Counted from the stretch's first letter, positions 8,933 to 17,618 are shown. The stretch: DNA of 36,397 bases from Lentisphaeria bacterium UBA1776 (GCA_002314605.1 DCGO01000146.1:1-36397); one strand, 5' to 3'. Made by a program: numbers and translations. The notes: generated by a model from the sequence alone, not told the origin.

Positions 8933-10231
8933 CTACGCCTGTTTCGGCCAGTATTCCCGGATGAGATCGGTCTTGATCCCCACTTCCGCAGCGTCAAAAC
9001 ACTCCGCCAGAATTTTCCACCCGAGGTCAAGGGCTTCCTCCAGCGGGATATTCACCTTGAGATCCATCATCCGGGATTCAAACATGGCCCCGTATTTCAG
9101 AAGTTTCTTATCCCACGGACTCATCACAAAACCCATGGACTGTTTTTCCAGAGTGCCCTTGAAATCCGAATACAGCCGGATCATGGCATCCATGATCGCC
9201 CGGTGGTCCGGACGGGTACGGCCGTTCACCTGCTGTTTCAGACGGCTCAGAGAGCCGAAAGGCTCGATCCGGCCGTGACGCAGATAGAACTGTCCCTCGG
9301 TGATGTACCCGGTGTTGTCCGGGATCGGGTGGGTCACATCGTCCCCCGGCATGGTGGTGGCCGCCAGAATGGTGATGGAACCGGCTCCGTCAAAATCCAC
9401 CGCCTTTTCATAACGAGCCGCCAGCTGGCTGTAAAGGTCCCCGGGATAGCCCCGGTTGGAGGGGATCTGCTCCATGGTAATGGCGATCTCCTTCAGGGCG
9501 TCCGCGTAGTTGGTCATATCGGTCAGCAGCACCAGCACCCGCTTGTTGGCCAGAGCATAACTCTCCGCCACCGCCAGCGCCATGTCCGGTACCAGAAGAC
9601 ACTCCACCGTGGGATCGGCGGCCGTATGGATGAACATCACCGACCGGCTCAATGCCCCGTTTTTGTCGAGAATGTTCCGGAAATAAAGGTAGTCATCATA
9701 CTTCAGGCCCATGCCGCCCAAAATAATCACGTCCACTTCCGCCTGCAGTGCAATGCGGGCAAGGAGTTCATTGTACGGTTCTCCGGCCACAGAAAAGACC
9801 GGCAGTTTCTGGGATTCCACCAAAGTGTTGAACACATCGATCATGGGGATCCCGGTACGGATCATGTTGCGGGGAATGACTCGCTTGGCCGGGTTGACGG
9901 AAGGTCCTCCGATGGGGATCATATTCTCCGTCACCGGTGCCCGGTTGTCCCGGGGGGCTCCCCGTCCGTTGAAAATGCGTCCCAGAAGCGCTTCCGAACC
10001 GGAAACACGCATCTCCGTACCCAGAAAACGCACCTCATCTCCGGTATTGATGCCCCGGCTCCCGGCAAAGACCTGCAGATAGACTCTGCGGTCGGTCAGA
10101 CGGATCACCTGCGCCAGCGATGTCCCCTGACTGCCGGAAACCTCCGCCAGTTCATTGTACGCCACGCCGTCGGCCTCCACCGCGATCACGTTGCCGACGA
10201 TCTGGATGATCCTGTGATAAACTTTACGCAT
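8933..10231 (-). CDS. ntpB: V-type ATPase subunit B (non-catalytic nucleotide-binding)
   Basis: The 432-residue protein is the regulatory subunit of the A3B3 head. It lacks a P-loop: the equivalent region is FSVAGEPYNELLARIA, matching B subunits rather than catalytic A. Other B signatures are LTDMTNYADALKEI, the RGYPGDLYSQLAARYEKA block and TMPGDDVTHPIPDNTGYITEGQ. ATG 10231 is chosen because GGAGG lies 9 nt upstream; this gives an 8-bp overlap with the end of ntpA. A longer in-frame extension only reads through the ntpA end. Confidence 0.94.
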   Translation of the reverse strand: MRKVYHRIIQIVGNVIAVEADGVAYNELAEVSGSQGTSLAQVIRLTDRRVYLQVFAGSRGINTGDEVRFLGTEMRVSGSEALLGRIFNGRGAPRDNRAPVTENMIPIGGPSVNPAKRVIPRNMIRTGIPMIDVFNTLVESQKLPVFSVAGEPYNELLARIALQAEVDVIILGGMGLKYDDYLYFRNILDKNGALSRSVMFIHTAADPTVECLLVPDMALAVAESYALANKRVLVLLTDMTNYADALKEIAITMEQIPSNRGYPGDLYSQLAARYEKAVDFDGAGSITILAATTMPGDDVTHPIPDNTGYITEGQFYLRHGRIEPFGSLSRLKQQVNGRTRPDHRAIMDAMIRLYSDFKGTLEKQSMGFVMSPWDKKLLKYGAMFESRMMDLKVNIPLEEALDLGWKILAECFDAAEVGIKTDLIREYWPKQA

Positions 10232-11957
10232 GACGCATGCCCTCCGAAATTTTGCGCCCGATCTCCTGCTGCTTGGCGGCAAACTCCGGACTGTCCGCCT
10301 TCAGGTAATTCCAGTCGATGAAAAGCTGTCGCAGTTCCAGGAAATACCGCCGGGCAGCCGATTTGTCCGGAAAATCGAATTCCCCTGTCAGCACCGTTTC
10401 CACCTGGGAGAGCATCACCTTCTGACGCTCCGCCCCGCAGGAACCGTCCACGGCATCAAAGGTATTCTGCTGGAGATAGACATAATCCAGAAATTCACTC
10501 TTGAGATAGATGAGGAAATCCGCCATGGCTGTGCCGTCTTCTCCGATCACCTTCATCATCTGATTGACTTCATTCCCCCGGCTCAGAATGTTCCGGGCCG
10601 TCGCCAGGGCTCCGTCCCCGGCAATACTCCGGTATTTGCTCCAGGATTCCAGCGGATTGATGGCCGGATACCGCCGCGCATCGGAGCGCTCACGGGAGAG
10701 GCCCAGAAAACACCCCACCACCTTGAGTGTGGCCTGCGTTACCGGCTCCTCAAAATTGCCCCCGGCAGGACTGACGGCGCCGCCGATGGTCACACTGGCC
10801 TCCTCCCCCGTCCGCAGACGGACCAGACCGGAGCGCTCGTAAAATGCCGCGATCCGGGACTCGAGATAGGCCGGAAAAGCTTCGTCTCCGGGAATTTCCT
10901 CCAGACGGCCGGACATTTCCCGCAAAGCCTGCGCCCAGCGGGAAGTGGAGTCGGCCAGAAGCAGTGTGTGCAGTCCCTGCTGGCGGTAGTATTCCGCCAT
11001 GGTCACCGCCGTATAGACGGAAGCTTCCCGGGCCGCCACCGGCATGCTGCTGGTGTTGCAGATGATGATGGAGCGGTCCATCAGCGTCCGTCCGGTCCGG
11101 GGATCGGCCAGATGGGGGTATTCCCGCAGGATCTCCACCACCTCGCCGGCACGTTCGCCGCAGGCGGCCACGATCACCACGTCCGCCTCGGCATTCTGAC
11201 TGATGGTGTGCTGCAGCACAGTTTTGCCGGCGCCGAAGGGACCGGGGGTACAGAATGTCCCCCCCCGGGCAACCGGGAAAAAAGTGTCAATGATCCGGGT
11301 CTGGGTAATCAGGGTGTTTTCCGGCAGGAGCTTTTCGGCGTAGTCCCCGATGGGGATCTTGACCGGCCAGTACTGAAGCATGGTGACCTTGCGCGTCTCA
11401 CCGTCGGCATTTTCCGCCACGGCCATGGTGTCCTCCACCGTGTAATCCCCCTCCTGCGCCACGGATTTGAGAGTCCACCCACCCTTCCACACAAAGGGGA
11501 TCATGATATGGTGTTTGAAGATCCCTTCCGGAACATGTCCGATCCGGTCTCCGGCGCGGAGAATTGCCCCCGCTTTTGCCGCCGGGGTGAAGTGCCACCG
11601 GACACTCCTGTCAATGGCGTTCAGGTACACTCCCCGCTTCAGAAAGAAACCGGATTTCTCCGCCAGAAGCGCCAGCGGGTTCTGGAGACCGTCGTAAACG
11701 CTTTTCAACAGGCCGGGCCCCAGTTCCACGCGCAGGAGTTCTCCGGTAAATTCCACCGGGTCCCCCACTTTTAGTCCGTTGGCACTTTCAAAGACCTGCA
11801 TATCGGCGCGGTTGTCCCGCACCCGGATCACCTCGCACTTGAGGCGCTCTTCTCCGACAATGGCAAACGCCACTTCGTTCTGAGAAACGCCGTCCGTGAA
11901 TTCCACCGTCAGCATATTGCCGTTGACACCAACGATTTTTCCCGTTTTTTCCGGCAT
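10224..11957 (-). CDS. ntpA: V-type ATPase catalytic subunit A
   Basis: The 577-residue catalytic subunit hydrolyses or makes ATP. It has an N-terminal beta-barrel, the non-homologous insertion typical of A subunits (about 115-185), a Walker A motif GPFGAGKT, the CGERAGEVVE segment, and the DSTSRWAQALREMSGRLEEIPGDE block. The SVTIGGAVSPAGGNFEEPVTQ region is also characteristic of V-type A. ATG 11957 follows AGGAG at 10 nt spacing; the next gene (ntpB) overlaps by 8 bp, so A and B are coupled. It lies 19 bp after the DUF2764 gene. Confidence 0.95.
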   Translation of the reverse strand: MPEKTGKIVGVNGNMLTVEFTDGVSQNEVAFAIVGEERLKCEVIRVRDNRADMQVFESANGLKVGDPVEFTGELLRVELGPGLLKSVYDGLQNPLALLAEKSGFFLKRGVYLNAIDRSVRWHFTPAAKAGAILRAGDRIGHVPEGIFKHHIMIPFVWKGGWTLKSVAQEGDYTVEDTMAVAENADGETRKVTMLQYWPVKIPIGDYAEKLLPENTLITQTRIIDTFFPVARGGTFCTPGPFGAGKTVLQHTISQNAEADVVIVAACGERAGEVVEILREYPHLADPRTGRTLMDRSIIICNTSSMPVAAREASVYTAVTMAEYYRQQGLHTLLLADSTSRWAQALREMSGRLEEIPGDEAFPAYLESRIAAFYERSGLVRLRTGEEASVTIGGAVSPAGGNFEEPVTQATLKVVGCFLGLSRERSDARRYPAINPLESWSKYRSIAGDGALATARNILSRGNEVNQMMKVIGEDGTAMADFLIYLKSEFLDYVYLQQNTFDAVDGSCGAERQKVMLSQVETVLTGEFDFPDKSAARRYFLELRQLFIDWNYLKADSPEFAAKQQEIGRKISEGMRHA

Positions 11958-11976
11958 GACCGCAATACTCCTGTTC

Positions 11977-12531
11977 TTATTCCGCCGACTGCCGGTCAAT
12001 CTCTCCGGCAGCAGATTCAAAATTCACTTTTCCCGTATCAATGCGGAAACTCTGTTCTTTCTCCAGGATCGCCAGTTTCAGCCGATAACAGGCCGCGGCC
12101 TCCCGGGAAAAAGACGATTCACGCTCAAACTCCTCCAGGATCCGCCATCGGATCAGGTCCAGTCGTCGTTCCCGCTCCCACGGATCCGGTGCCGATGCAG
12201 CCCGGGCCACTTCGTCATGCAGTCCGGGCACACGTCCCGTTTCCGGAGGAAGAGAATATTTGCCGGACTCTTCCTGCGGTCTTCCCGCCAGACGCAGCCG
12301 GGCGATCTCACCCCGGAGAGCCAGCTCAAAATTCCGGAATTCCGCTGCTGCGGAACCGGCCGGAAACACCGCCGTCCGGTCGGGGGGAAAGGTGCAGCCG
12401 GCAATGTAGCGGGCGTCCGCTTCCGGCAGAAACCCCAGTTTCCGGTCAAATTCCGCAAGTGTCAACGGTGCCGGACTTCCCGGCTGAAGCGACGGAAACT
12501 GAGAGCAGAAATAAAAGTAATTTGCTCCCAT
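11977..12531 (-). CDS. DUF2764-family V-ATPase-associated protein
   Basis: The product has 184 residues, starts MGANYFYFCSQFPSL, and is mostly helical and charged with no membrane segment. Its N-terminus and its place between subunits E and A match DUF2764 proteins, which occupy the same slot in chlamydial V-ATPase operons. The function is not established. Since the operon has no C/d-type subunit, a structural role at the stalk-ring junction is a reasonable inference. ATG 12531 lies 9 bp after the ntpE stop. Family assignment rests on start motif, length and context. Confidence 0.7.
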   Translation of the reverse strand: MGANYFYFCSQFPSLQPGSPAPLTLAEFDRKLGFLPEADARYIAGCTFPPDRTAVFPAGSAAAEFRNFELALRGEIARLRLAGRPQEESGKYSLPPETGRVPGLHDEVARAASAPDPWERERRLDLIRWRILEEFERESSFSREAAACYRLKLAILEKEQSFRIDTGKVNFESAAGEIDRQSAE

Positions 12532-12540
12532 CGGAATGCC

Positions 12541-13134
12541 TCATCTGGCTTCCAGAAGCCGCCCCAGTTCAGGGCCCAGGTAGGACTTCAGCAGGTCGGA
12601 AACCGCCTCGTCCGTAATGTCGATATAAGTATCCGTCCCCCGGACCGCCACCTGCATTCCGGCACGGATATTCCGGTCCGGGAAGATCTGAGGCGTCTCG
12701 CGGAAACCGGCCGCCAGCGTTCCCTGGAGAAGTGCCTGAAGCTTTCCGGCATCCCGCCCGGAAGCAAGAACCTCCAGAGCCTTGTCTTCGCCGGAAGCCG
12801 CCATGGTCTTCAGAAGTTCCGCCATAAGTTCTGGAGAAAGGGCGGCGGCGGCAGATGCCCTGACCGCCCGCTCAAGGCGTGTCTGCAATTCCGTCCGCAA
12901 AGCCAAAACAATATCCCGCGCCGCCTGACGGGCGGCCGCTTCAGCGCGGGCAGCCGCCTGCGCTGCGGCTTCTTCGGCCTGAATCTTCAGCCGATCCGCT
13001 TCGGCACGGGCATCGGAAAGCAGCTTCCCTGCCTGTTTTTCCGCCTCGCTGATCATCTCATTCCGGCGGGTTTCCGCCTGAAGAAGATACTCCCGGTTGA
13101 TCCGTTCCAGAAGCGCCTGCAATTCTTCAGCCAT
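12541..13134 (-). CDS. ntpE: V-type ATPase subunit E (peripheral stalk)
   Basis: The 197-residue protein has a long N-terminal amphipathic coiled coil rich in Ala, Glu and Arg (about residues 5-95) and a smaller C-terminal globular domain with VAVRGTDTYIDITDEAVSDLL. This is the layout of subunit E, which joins the head to subunit I as the peripheral stalk. Two consecutive ATGs occur (13137, 13134); 13134 is preferred because GGAGG then lies at 6 nt rather than 3. It is the first gene of the V-ATPase block. No gene for its usual partner G/H is seen. Confidence 0.87.
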   Translation of the reverse strand: MAEELQALLERINREYLLQAETRRNEMISEAEKQAGKLLSDARAEADRLKIQAEEAAAQAAARAEAAARQAARDIVLALRTELQTRLERAVRASAAAALSPELMAELLKTMAASGEDKALEVLASGRDAGKLQALLQGTLAAGFRETPQIFPDRNIRAGMQVAVRGTDTYIDITDEAVSDLLKSYLGPELGRLLEAR

Positions 13135-13147
13135 CATAAACCTCCAT

Positions 13148-13167
13148 GGGGCCGGACACCCGGTCCC
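13148..13167 (-). other. Small hairpin between ask and ntpE
   Basis: In the 39-bp gap between the aspartate kinase stop and ntpE there is an inverted repeat (13148-13155 with 13160-13167, 4-nt loop). In the minus-strand transcript the stem is GGGACCGG/CCGGCCCC with one A-C mismatch. It ends just before the ntpE ribosome-binding site (GGAGG complement at 13141-13145). No U-run follows, so it is not a normal terminator; it could be a processing or translation-control site, or chance in GC-rich DNA. Confidence 0.3.
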
Positions 13168-13173
13168 GTGCCG

Positions 13174-14589
13174 TCAGTTATAGGACGGCTCCTTTTCCAC
13201 AAATTCCCGGTGCAGTACGATCTGCGCCTTTTTGTAATCATCCCGCTCCAGCATGAACTGCATGTTCACCTGCCGCATGCACTGATCCAGCGCCAGAATG
13301 TTGATATTGGCCTCCGCCAGCGCCGTGGCCGCCCGGGAGAGAAACCCCGGCAGCTTCATATTGCTGCCCAGCACCGCCACGATGGCCAGTTTGTGCATGT
13401 GAACGATGGCGCCGGGGAAGGCGTTCTGGATATCTTCAAGACACGCCTCAATATTTCCGGCCCGCTCGGAAACGTAGTGGGTAATGGTGTTGGCATTGGT
13501 GTTCTTGGCAATGTAGCTGATCCCGTGCTCGGCAAAGAAACCCAGAATTTTGTGGTCATAGCCGCACTGCCCCACCATTTCCGGATCAAAAACCTCCACA
13601 GCCACCACATCGCTGCGGCCGCAAATCATATCCACCCGGGGAATCTCGGACACATATCCCTTGCTGATGAGCGTACCGGGATTGCCCGGATCAAAGGCAT
13701 TGGTGACCCGGATGGGAATATTCTTGTGCTCCATGGCTTTGGACGCCTTGGGGTGGATGGCCTCCATGGCCATGTCCGCCAGCTGATCGGCGATATCAAA
13801 ATTGGTGTGACCGATGATCCGTACTTTTTCCGGACCGATGAGTTTCGGGTCCCCGGTGGAAAGGTGATATTCCTTGTGGATGATCCCCTCCCTGGCGCCG
13901 GTCAGGACCGCTGCCTTGCTGAAAGTGATCTCGCTGTAGCCCCGGTCGTACCTGGCCATGATCCCCTCGGTGCACTTGACATACCCGGTGACAATGGGCA
14001 TGCAGCTGGAATAATCCAGATCCAGCAGATGACGGGCGATCATTTCATCCAGCGGAAAACTGGAGTGATCCCGCCAGCCGGTCAGGTCCACAAATCTGGC
14101 ATTGACCCCGTGTGCATTCAGAATCAGCGCCGCATTGTGGGCACTGTGAGCCTCTCCCACGGCACTTAAAAATTCCCGGCTGGCCGGCAGATAGTCCCGG
14201 GGCTGAAAATGGCCGAAACTCCGGAGCTGCATCATATTCCGCAGACCGTCCCGGATCCCGTACATCCGCTCCCGGACAAACTCGTCCGCCGCCTTGGCAT
14301 CCAGCCCGATATCCGAAAACCCCCGGTTGATGCGGAGCATTTCCCGCAGAACATTCTCAAGTTTCTCCTCCCATATCGGATCCCCGGCGGCAAAGCTCCC
14401 GTAGATCCCCGGTTCCCCGGTCTTTTTGTTCTCCAGGAGAAGGTTGGTGATCCCGCCGTAAGCGGAGACCACAAAGATCCGGTTGTAGAGTTCCTTCCCC
14501 TTGCGGGAACCGATAAAGATGTTGTCCAGGAGTTCCCCGAAACGGGACATGCTGGTCCCGCCGATTTTTTCAACTGTATGCTGTCCCAT
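13174..14589 (-). CDS. Aspartate kinase, ectoine-type (Ask_Ect-like) branch
   Basis: The 471-residue protein has an N-terminal amino-acid kinase domain and C-terminal ACT domains (around AIVHMHKLAIVAVLGSNM). It phosphorylates aspartate, the first step to lysine, threonine and methionine. The N-terminus reads HTVEKIGGTSMSRFGE and continues RIFVVSAYGGITNLLLENK. From memory this fits the specialised aspartokinases linked to ectoine clusters better than LysC/ThrA, which have a KFGGTSV-type start. No ect genes are visible. It directly follows homoserine dehydrogenase, pointing to general aspartate-family biosynthesis. ATG 14589 is preferred over GTG 14595, because the GAGG upstream is better spaced. 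Confidence 0.82.
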   Translation of the reverse strand: MGQHTVEKIGGTSMSRFGELLDNIFIGSRKGKELYNRIFVVSAYGGITNLLLENKKTGEPGIYGSFAAGDPIWEEKLENVLREMLRINRGFSDIGLDAKAADEFVRERMYGIRDGLRNMMQLRSFGHFQPRDYLPASREFLSAVGEAHSAHNAALILNAHGVNARFVDLTGWRDHSSFPLDEMIARHLLDLDYSSCMPIVTGYVKCTEGIMARYDRGYSEITFSKAAVLTGAREGIIHKEYHLSTGDPKLIGPEKVRIIGHTNFDIADQLADMAMEAIHPKASKAMEHKNIPIRVTNAFDPGNPGTLISKGYVSEIPRVDMICGRSDVVAVEVFDPEMVGQCGYDHKILGFFAEHGISYIAKNTNANTITHYVSERAGNIEACLEDIQNAFPGAIVHMHKLAIVAVLGSNMKLPGFLSRAATALAEANINILALDQCMRQVNMQFMLERDDYKKAQIVLHREFVEKEPSYN

Positions 14590-14591
14590 GA

Positions 14592-15878
14592 TCACAGGTC
14601 CTCAATGCGCAGAATTTTCACCTGATCACTCACCGCCCGAAGCGCCTTCAATCCGGCAATGGCCGCCGTGAGTCTGGATTCGCAGGCCAGATGAGTCAGG
14701 ATCACCAGCGGGACTTCTTTTCCTCCCGCCGTTTCATGCTGGATCAGGCTGCTGATGCTGATTTTCTGATCGGCCAGGACTTTGGTGACCGCAGCCATGA
14801 CGCCGGGCGAATCCTGCACCTGAAGCCGGATGTAGAACCGGGACTGAACCTCGCCGGACGGCGTGAGACCGGCAAACTGCTCTTCCTTGCGGAAAGTGAC
14901 CCGCCGAGGACAGCCGGAAGCGATGTTCATGGCCACATCCGTCAGATCTGCCACCACCGCGCTGGCAGTGGCATTGCGTCCGGCACCGCGACCGTAGAAA
15001 AGGGTCTGCCCCACCATGTCCCCCTCCACCATGACACCGTTGAAAACATCGGAAATATTGGCCAGCAGAGCATTTTTGGGAATCAGCGTGGGATGGACAC
15101 CGATCTCCACCTGACCGGAAATCTCCTTGATGATCGCCAGAAGTTTGATCCGGTAGCCCAGTTCATCCGCATAACGGAGATCCGCCAGGGAGATGTCGCG
15201 GATCCCCTCCACCGCCACCGGATCCATGCCGAACCACCGACCGTAGGCCAGAGACGCAAGGATGGAGGCCTTGTGGGCCGTATCGAATCCGTCAATATCC
15301 AAAGACGGCTCCTGTTCGGCGTAGCCGAGCTTCTGGGCGTCCGCCAGAACTTCGGCGAAATCCGCTCCTTCGCGCTCCATCCGGGTAAGGATGTAATTGC
15401 AGGTCCCGTTCAATATTCCGTAGATCCGGCGGATGCGGTTGGCCACCAGCCCTTCACGCAAAGCCTTGATGACCGGGATGCCGCCGCCCACACTTGCTTC
15501 GTAATACAGGTCAACGCCGTTGGCCTCGGCGGCGGCAAAAAGCTCTTCACCGTACTTAGCCAGAAGAGCCTTGTTGGCGGTGACCACCGGCTTGCCGGCA
15601 TTCAGCGCCTTCAGGATCAGGGTCCTGGCAAAGGTGGTCCCCCCCACCAGTTCCACCACGACATCGGCCTCGCGGATCGCTTCGTCCGCGCTGGTAGTAA
15701 GTTTTTCAGCCGGGACCGATACGCCGCGGTCGGTAGTGATATCCAGATCGGCAACGCGGACAAGTTCAAGGTTCACGCCGGTGCGTTTGGCAATCACCTC
15801 ACGGTTTGCCAGCAGCGTGGCGGCTGCTCCGGCTCCGACAGTTCCGAAGCCGACAATTCCGATTTTGACAGTTTTCAC
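14592..15878 (-). CDS. hom: Homoserine dehydrogenase with C-terminal ACT domain
   Basis: The 428-residue protein matches the stand-alone homoserine dehydrogenase length. It reduces aspartate semialdehyde to homoserine for threonine and methionine synthesis. There is an N-terminal NAD(P) Rossmann motif (GIVGFGTVGAGAA), the catalytic-domain segments NGTCNYILTRM and EPSLDIDGFDTAHKASILASLA, and an ACT domain near the C-terminus (VQDSPGVMAAVTKVLADQKISI) for feedback control. The start GTG 15878 gives VKTVKIGIVGFG, the usual family N-terminus; a GTG at 15929 would add 17 unlikely residues. A promoter is visible about 90 bp upstream. The aspartate kinase gene follows with 2 bp between stop and ATG. 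Confidence 0.94.
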   Translation of the reverse strand: MKTVKIGIVGFGTVGAGAAATLLANREVIAKRTGVNLELVRVADLDITTDRGVSVPAEKLTTSADEAIREADVVVELVGGTTFARTLILKALNAGKPVVTANKALLAKYGEELFAAAEANGVDLYYEASVGGGIPVIKALREGLVANRIRRIYGILNGTCNYILTRMEREGADFAEVLADAQKLGYAEQEPSLDIDGFDTAHKASILASLAYGRWFGMDPVAVEGIRDISLADLRYADELGYRIKLLAIIKEISGQVEIGVHPTLIPKNALLANISDVFNGVMVEGDMVGQTLFYGRGAGRNATASAVVADLTDVAMNIASGCPRRVTFRKEEQFAGLTPSGEVQSRFYIRLQVQDSPGVMAAVTKVLADQKISISSLIQHETAGGKEVPLVILTHLACESRLTAAIAGLKALRAVSDQVKILRIEDL

Positions 15879-15968
15879 TTTTCTGCAGATCTTACTTTGG
15901 TTGATTGAACTTTCTACCCAGCCGGACACAAGAAAACGAAGTTTTCCGGTACGGCATTTATCGTACTT

Positions 15969-15996
15969 AATATAACACGCTGTGGATTTTTTTCAA
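15969..15996 (-). promoter_or_regulatory. Sigma70-like promoter for hom-ask and perhaps the V-ATPase block
   Basis: On the minus strand TTGAAA (15996-15991) is followed after 16 nt by TATATT (15974-15969). The spacing and the TATATT box recur at other genes in the window. The 5' leader to the GTG start would be about 80 nt. Confidence 0.55.
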
Positions 15997-16034
15997 ATTT
16001 CCGGAAAAAATTTTCCCCCTCAGGGGATCCGAAA

Positions 16035-16064
16035 CTGGAAAAAATACCGGGAACGTGCTACATT
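16035..16064 (+). promoter_or_regulatory. Weak candidate promoter for the nuclease gene
   Basis: CTGGAA (16035-16040) and TACATT (16059-16064) are 18 nt apart, about 35 bp upstream of the nuclease ATG. The match is modest, and an alternative TATACC box overlaps at 16064-16069. Confidence 0.25.
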
Positions 16065-16098
16065 ATACCATGTTAACATTTTATTCTGGGGATACGTC

Positions 16099-16809
16099 AT
16101 GTTTCGTCTGCTCTTCGACCTGATCCGGACTGTGTTTTTTCTGATCACCATGGCCGTGGTCTTTGTTGCCGGGGGAATCGTTTTCAACCTCGACCGTCTG
16201 GGATTCGGCCAATCCGCCTGGAAACAATACGAAAAGTTTCTGCCGAAAGAGGCATCCAGACTTCTGCCGGAAAAAGTTGCCGGTCTTCTGCCCCGGCTTC
16301 CGAAGGAAAAACCGGTTCAGCCAGCGGCTCTTCCGGTATCCGGCAAGCCGGCGGAAATGACCGCCGCATCGGTGTCTGCGGCGGCACCGAAACCCAAAAT
16401 GACGCTTTCCGGAAAGGTGGTTGCCGTGCTGGACGGCGACACCGTTGTCCTGGTCTCCGAGGGACGCAAGTTCCGCGTCCGGCTGTACGGGATCGATGCG
16501 CCGGAGTCCGTGCAGGAGTACGGTGCGGAGTCCGGCAGGAAACTGCGCAGTCTCGTGCAGGGAAAGACCGTTACGCTGGATGTGATGGATATCGACTCCT
16601 ACGGCCGGGCGGTCAGCCGGGTACGGATGGGAGATTTTGATGTCAATCAGGAAATGGTGAGAAACGGGGCGGCCTGGTATTACCGTCATTTTGCACCGGA
16701 GGACACCGGTCTTGCCGGGGCCCAGGCCGAGGCGCAGCGGGAAAAACGCGGCCTGTGGCACGCCCCGAATCCAATGCCGCCCTGGGAATTCCGGAAACGA
16801 AAACAATAA
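16099..16809 (+). CDS. Membrane-anchored staphylococcal-nuclease-type (SNase) protein
   Basis: The 236-residue protein begins with one hydrophobic helix (about residues 8-32), then a Pro/Ala-rich spacer, then an SNase domain (about 103-228). Catalytic residues seen by alignment to S. aureus nuclease are Arg128 (R35), Asp133 (D40) and Glu136 (E43) in RVRLYGIDAPE, and Arg170 (R87) in YGRAVSRV. It should cut DNA or RNA with Ca2+ outside the inner membrane if anchored N-in (inference). ATG 16099, preceded by GGGGAT, is preferred over an earlier in-frame start that would add a polar leader. The usual Ca2+-site Asp is present (VLDGDTV). Confidence 0.85.
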   Translation: MFRLLFDLIRTVFFLITMAVVFVAGGIVFNLDRLGFGQSAWKQYEKFLPKEASRLLPEKVAGLLPRLPKEKPVQPAALPVSGKPAEMTAASVSAAAPKPKMTLSGKVVAVLDGDTVVLVSEGRKFRVRLYGIDAPESVQEYGAESGRKLRSLVQGKTVTLDVMDIDSYGRAVSRVRMGDFDVNQEMVRNGAAWYYRHFAPEDTGLAGAQAEAQREKRGLWHAPNPMPPWEFRKRKQ

Positions 16810-16811
16810 CC

Positions 16812-16838
16812 TGAGCCGGCTGGCTCATTGAAATTCAA
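16812..16838 (+). other. Two small inverted repeats before hisF
   Basis: TGAGCC/GGCTCA (16812-16827, 4-nt loop) is followed at once by the near-palindrome TTGAAATTCAA (16828-16838). They fill most of the 44-bp gap between the nuclease and hisF, directly before the hisF AAGGA. No U-tract is present. Function unknown. Confidence 0.3.
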
Positions 16839-16853
16839 GGAATCACTGATCTC

Positions 16854-17618
16854 ATGAAAAAAAGTCTTTCGATCATGCCCTGTCTGGACATGCGTAACGG
16901 CCGGGTGGTCAAAGGGGTCCACTTTGTGGACATTGCCGATGCTGGGGACCCGGTGGAGTGTACTCTTGCCTACTGCAAGGCCGGCGCCGATGAACTGGCG
17001 CTGCTGGACATTACGGCAACCATTGAAAATCGGGGAACACTGCTGGAGGTTGTACGCCGTGTGGCGGATGTCTGCAGTGTACCTTTCACCGTCGGCGGCG
17101 GCATTTCCGACTGCCGTTCCGCGGAAGCGGTTTTGAAGGCTGGGGCAAACAGAATTTCCACCAGTTCCGCCGCTTTCCGCAATCCGGCGGTCATTCCGGA
17201 AATGATCCGGAACTTCGGGACGGATGCCGTTACCGTGGCCATTGATGTGGATGTGAATCCGGCCCTGCCCTCCGGCTACGAAGTCTATATTGACGGTGGA
17301 CGCACCGCCACCGGCGCCGATGCAGTGGAATGGGCCCGCAGAGTGGATGGATTCGGCGTACAGACGATTCTTCCAACCAGCAAGGCCGGAGACGGGGCCC
17401 GGACCGGCTACGATCTCCCGGTCATCCGGGCCATGCACGATGCCTGTGCCGCAAAGATCGTTGCCTCCGGCGGGGCCGGCAGGTTCGAACACTTCAGGGA
17501 AGCCGCAGAAGCCGGAGCGGAAGTGCTTCTTGCCGCATCGGTGTTCCACTTCCACACCATCGACATCGGAGAACTGAAAGAGTATCTGCGGAGTGCCGGA
17601 TATAAAATGAAGGCATAG
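16854..17618 (+). CDS. hisF: Imidazole glycerol phosphate synthase cyclase subunit
   Basis: The 254-residue TIM barrel is of normal HisF length. With the HisH glutaminase it closes the imidazole ring in histidine synthesis, releasing AICAR. Catalytic Asp12 (MPCLDMRNGRVVKG) and Asp131 (VAIDVD) are present, as are the phosphate-binding segments FTVGGGI and ASGGAG near residues 80 and 204. ATG 16854 follows AAGGA at somewhat long spacing. No other his gene is near, so the pathway genes are dispersed. It is followed by a terminator-like hairpin. Confidence 0.94.
   Translation: MKKSLSIMPCLDMRNGRVVKGVHFVDIADAGDPVECTLAYCKAGADELALLDITATIENRGTLLEVVRRVADVCSVPFTVGGGISDCRSAEAVLKAGANRISTSSAAFRNPAVIPEMIRNFGTDAVTVAIDVDVNPALPSGYEVYIDGGRTATGADAVEWARRVDGFGVQTILPTSKAGDGARTGYDLPVIRAMHDACAAKIVASGGAGRFEHFREAAEAGAEVLLAASVFHFHTIDIGELKEYLRSAGYKMKA

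Noticed and set aside
11896..14169. Long open frame on the plus strand opposite ask, ntpE and DUF2764
   Set aside because: Antisense shadow of well-recognised genes, caused by the GC-rich third codon positions; Arg/Pro/His-rich and without family features.
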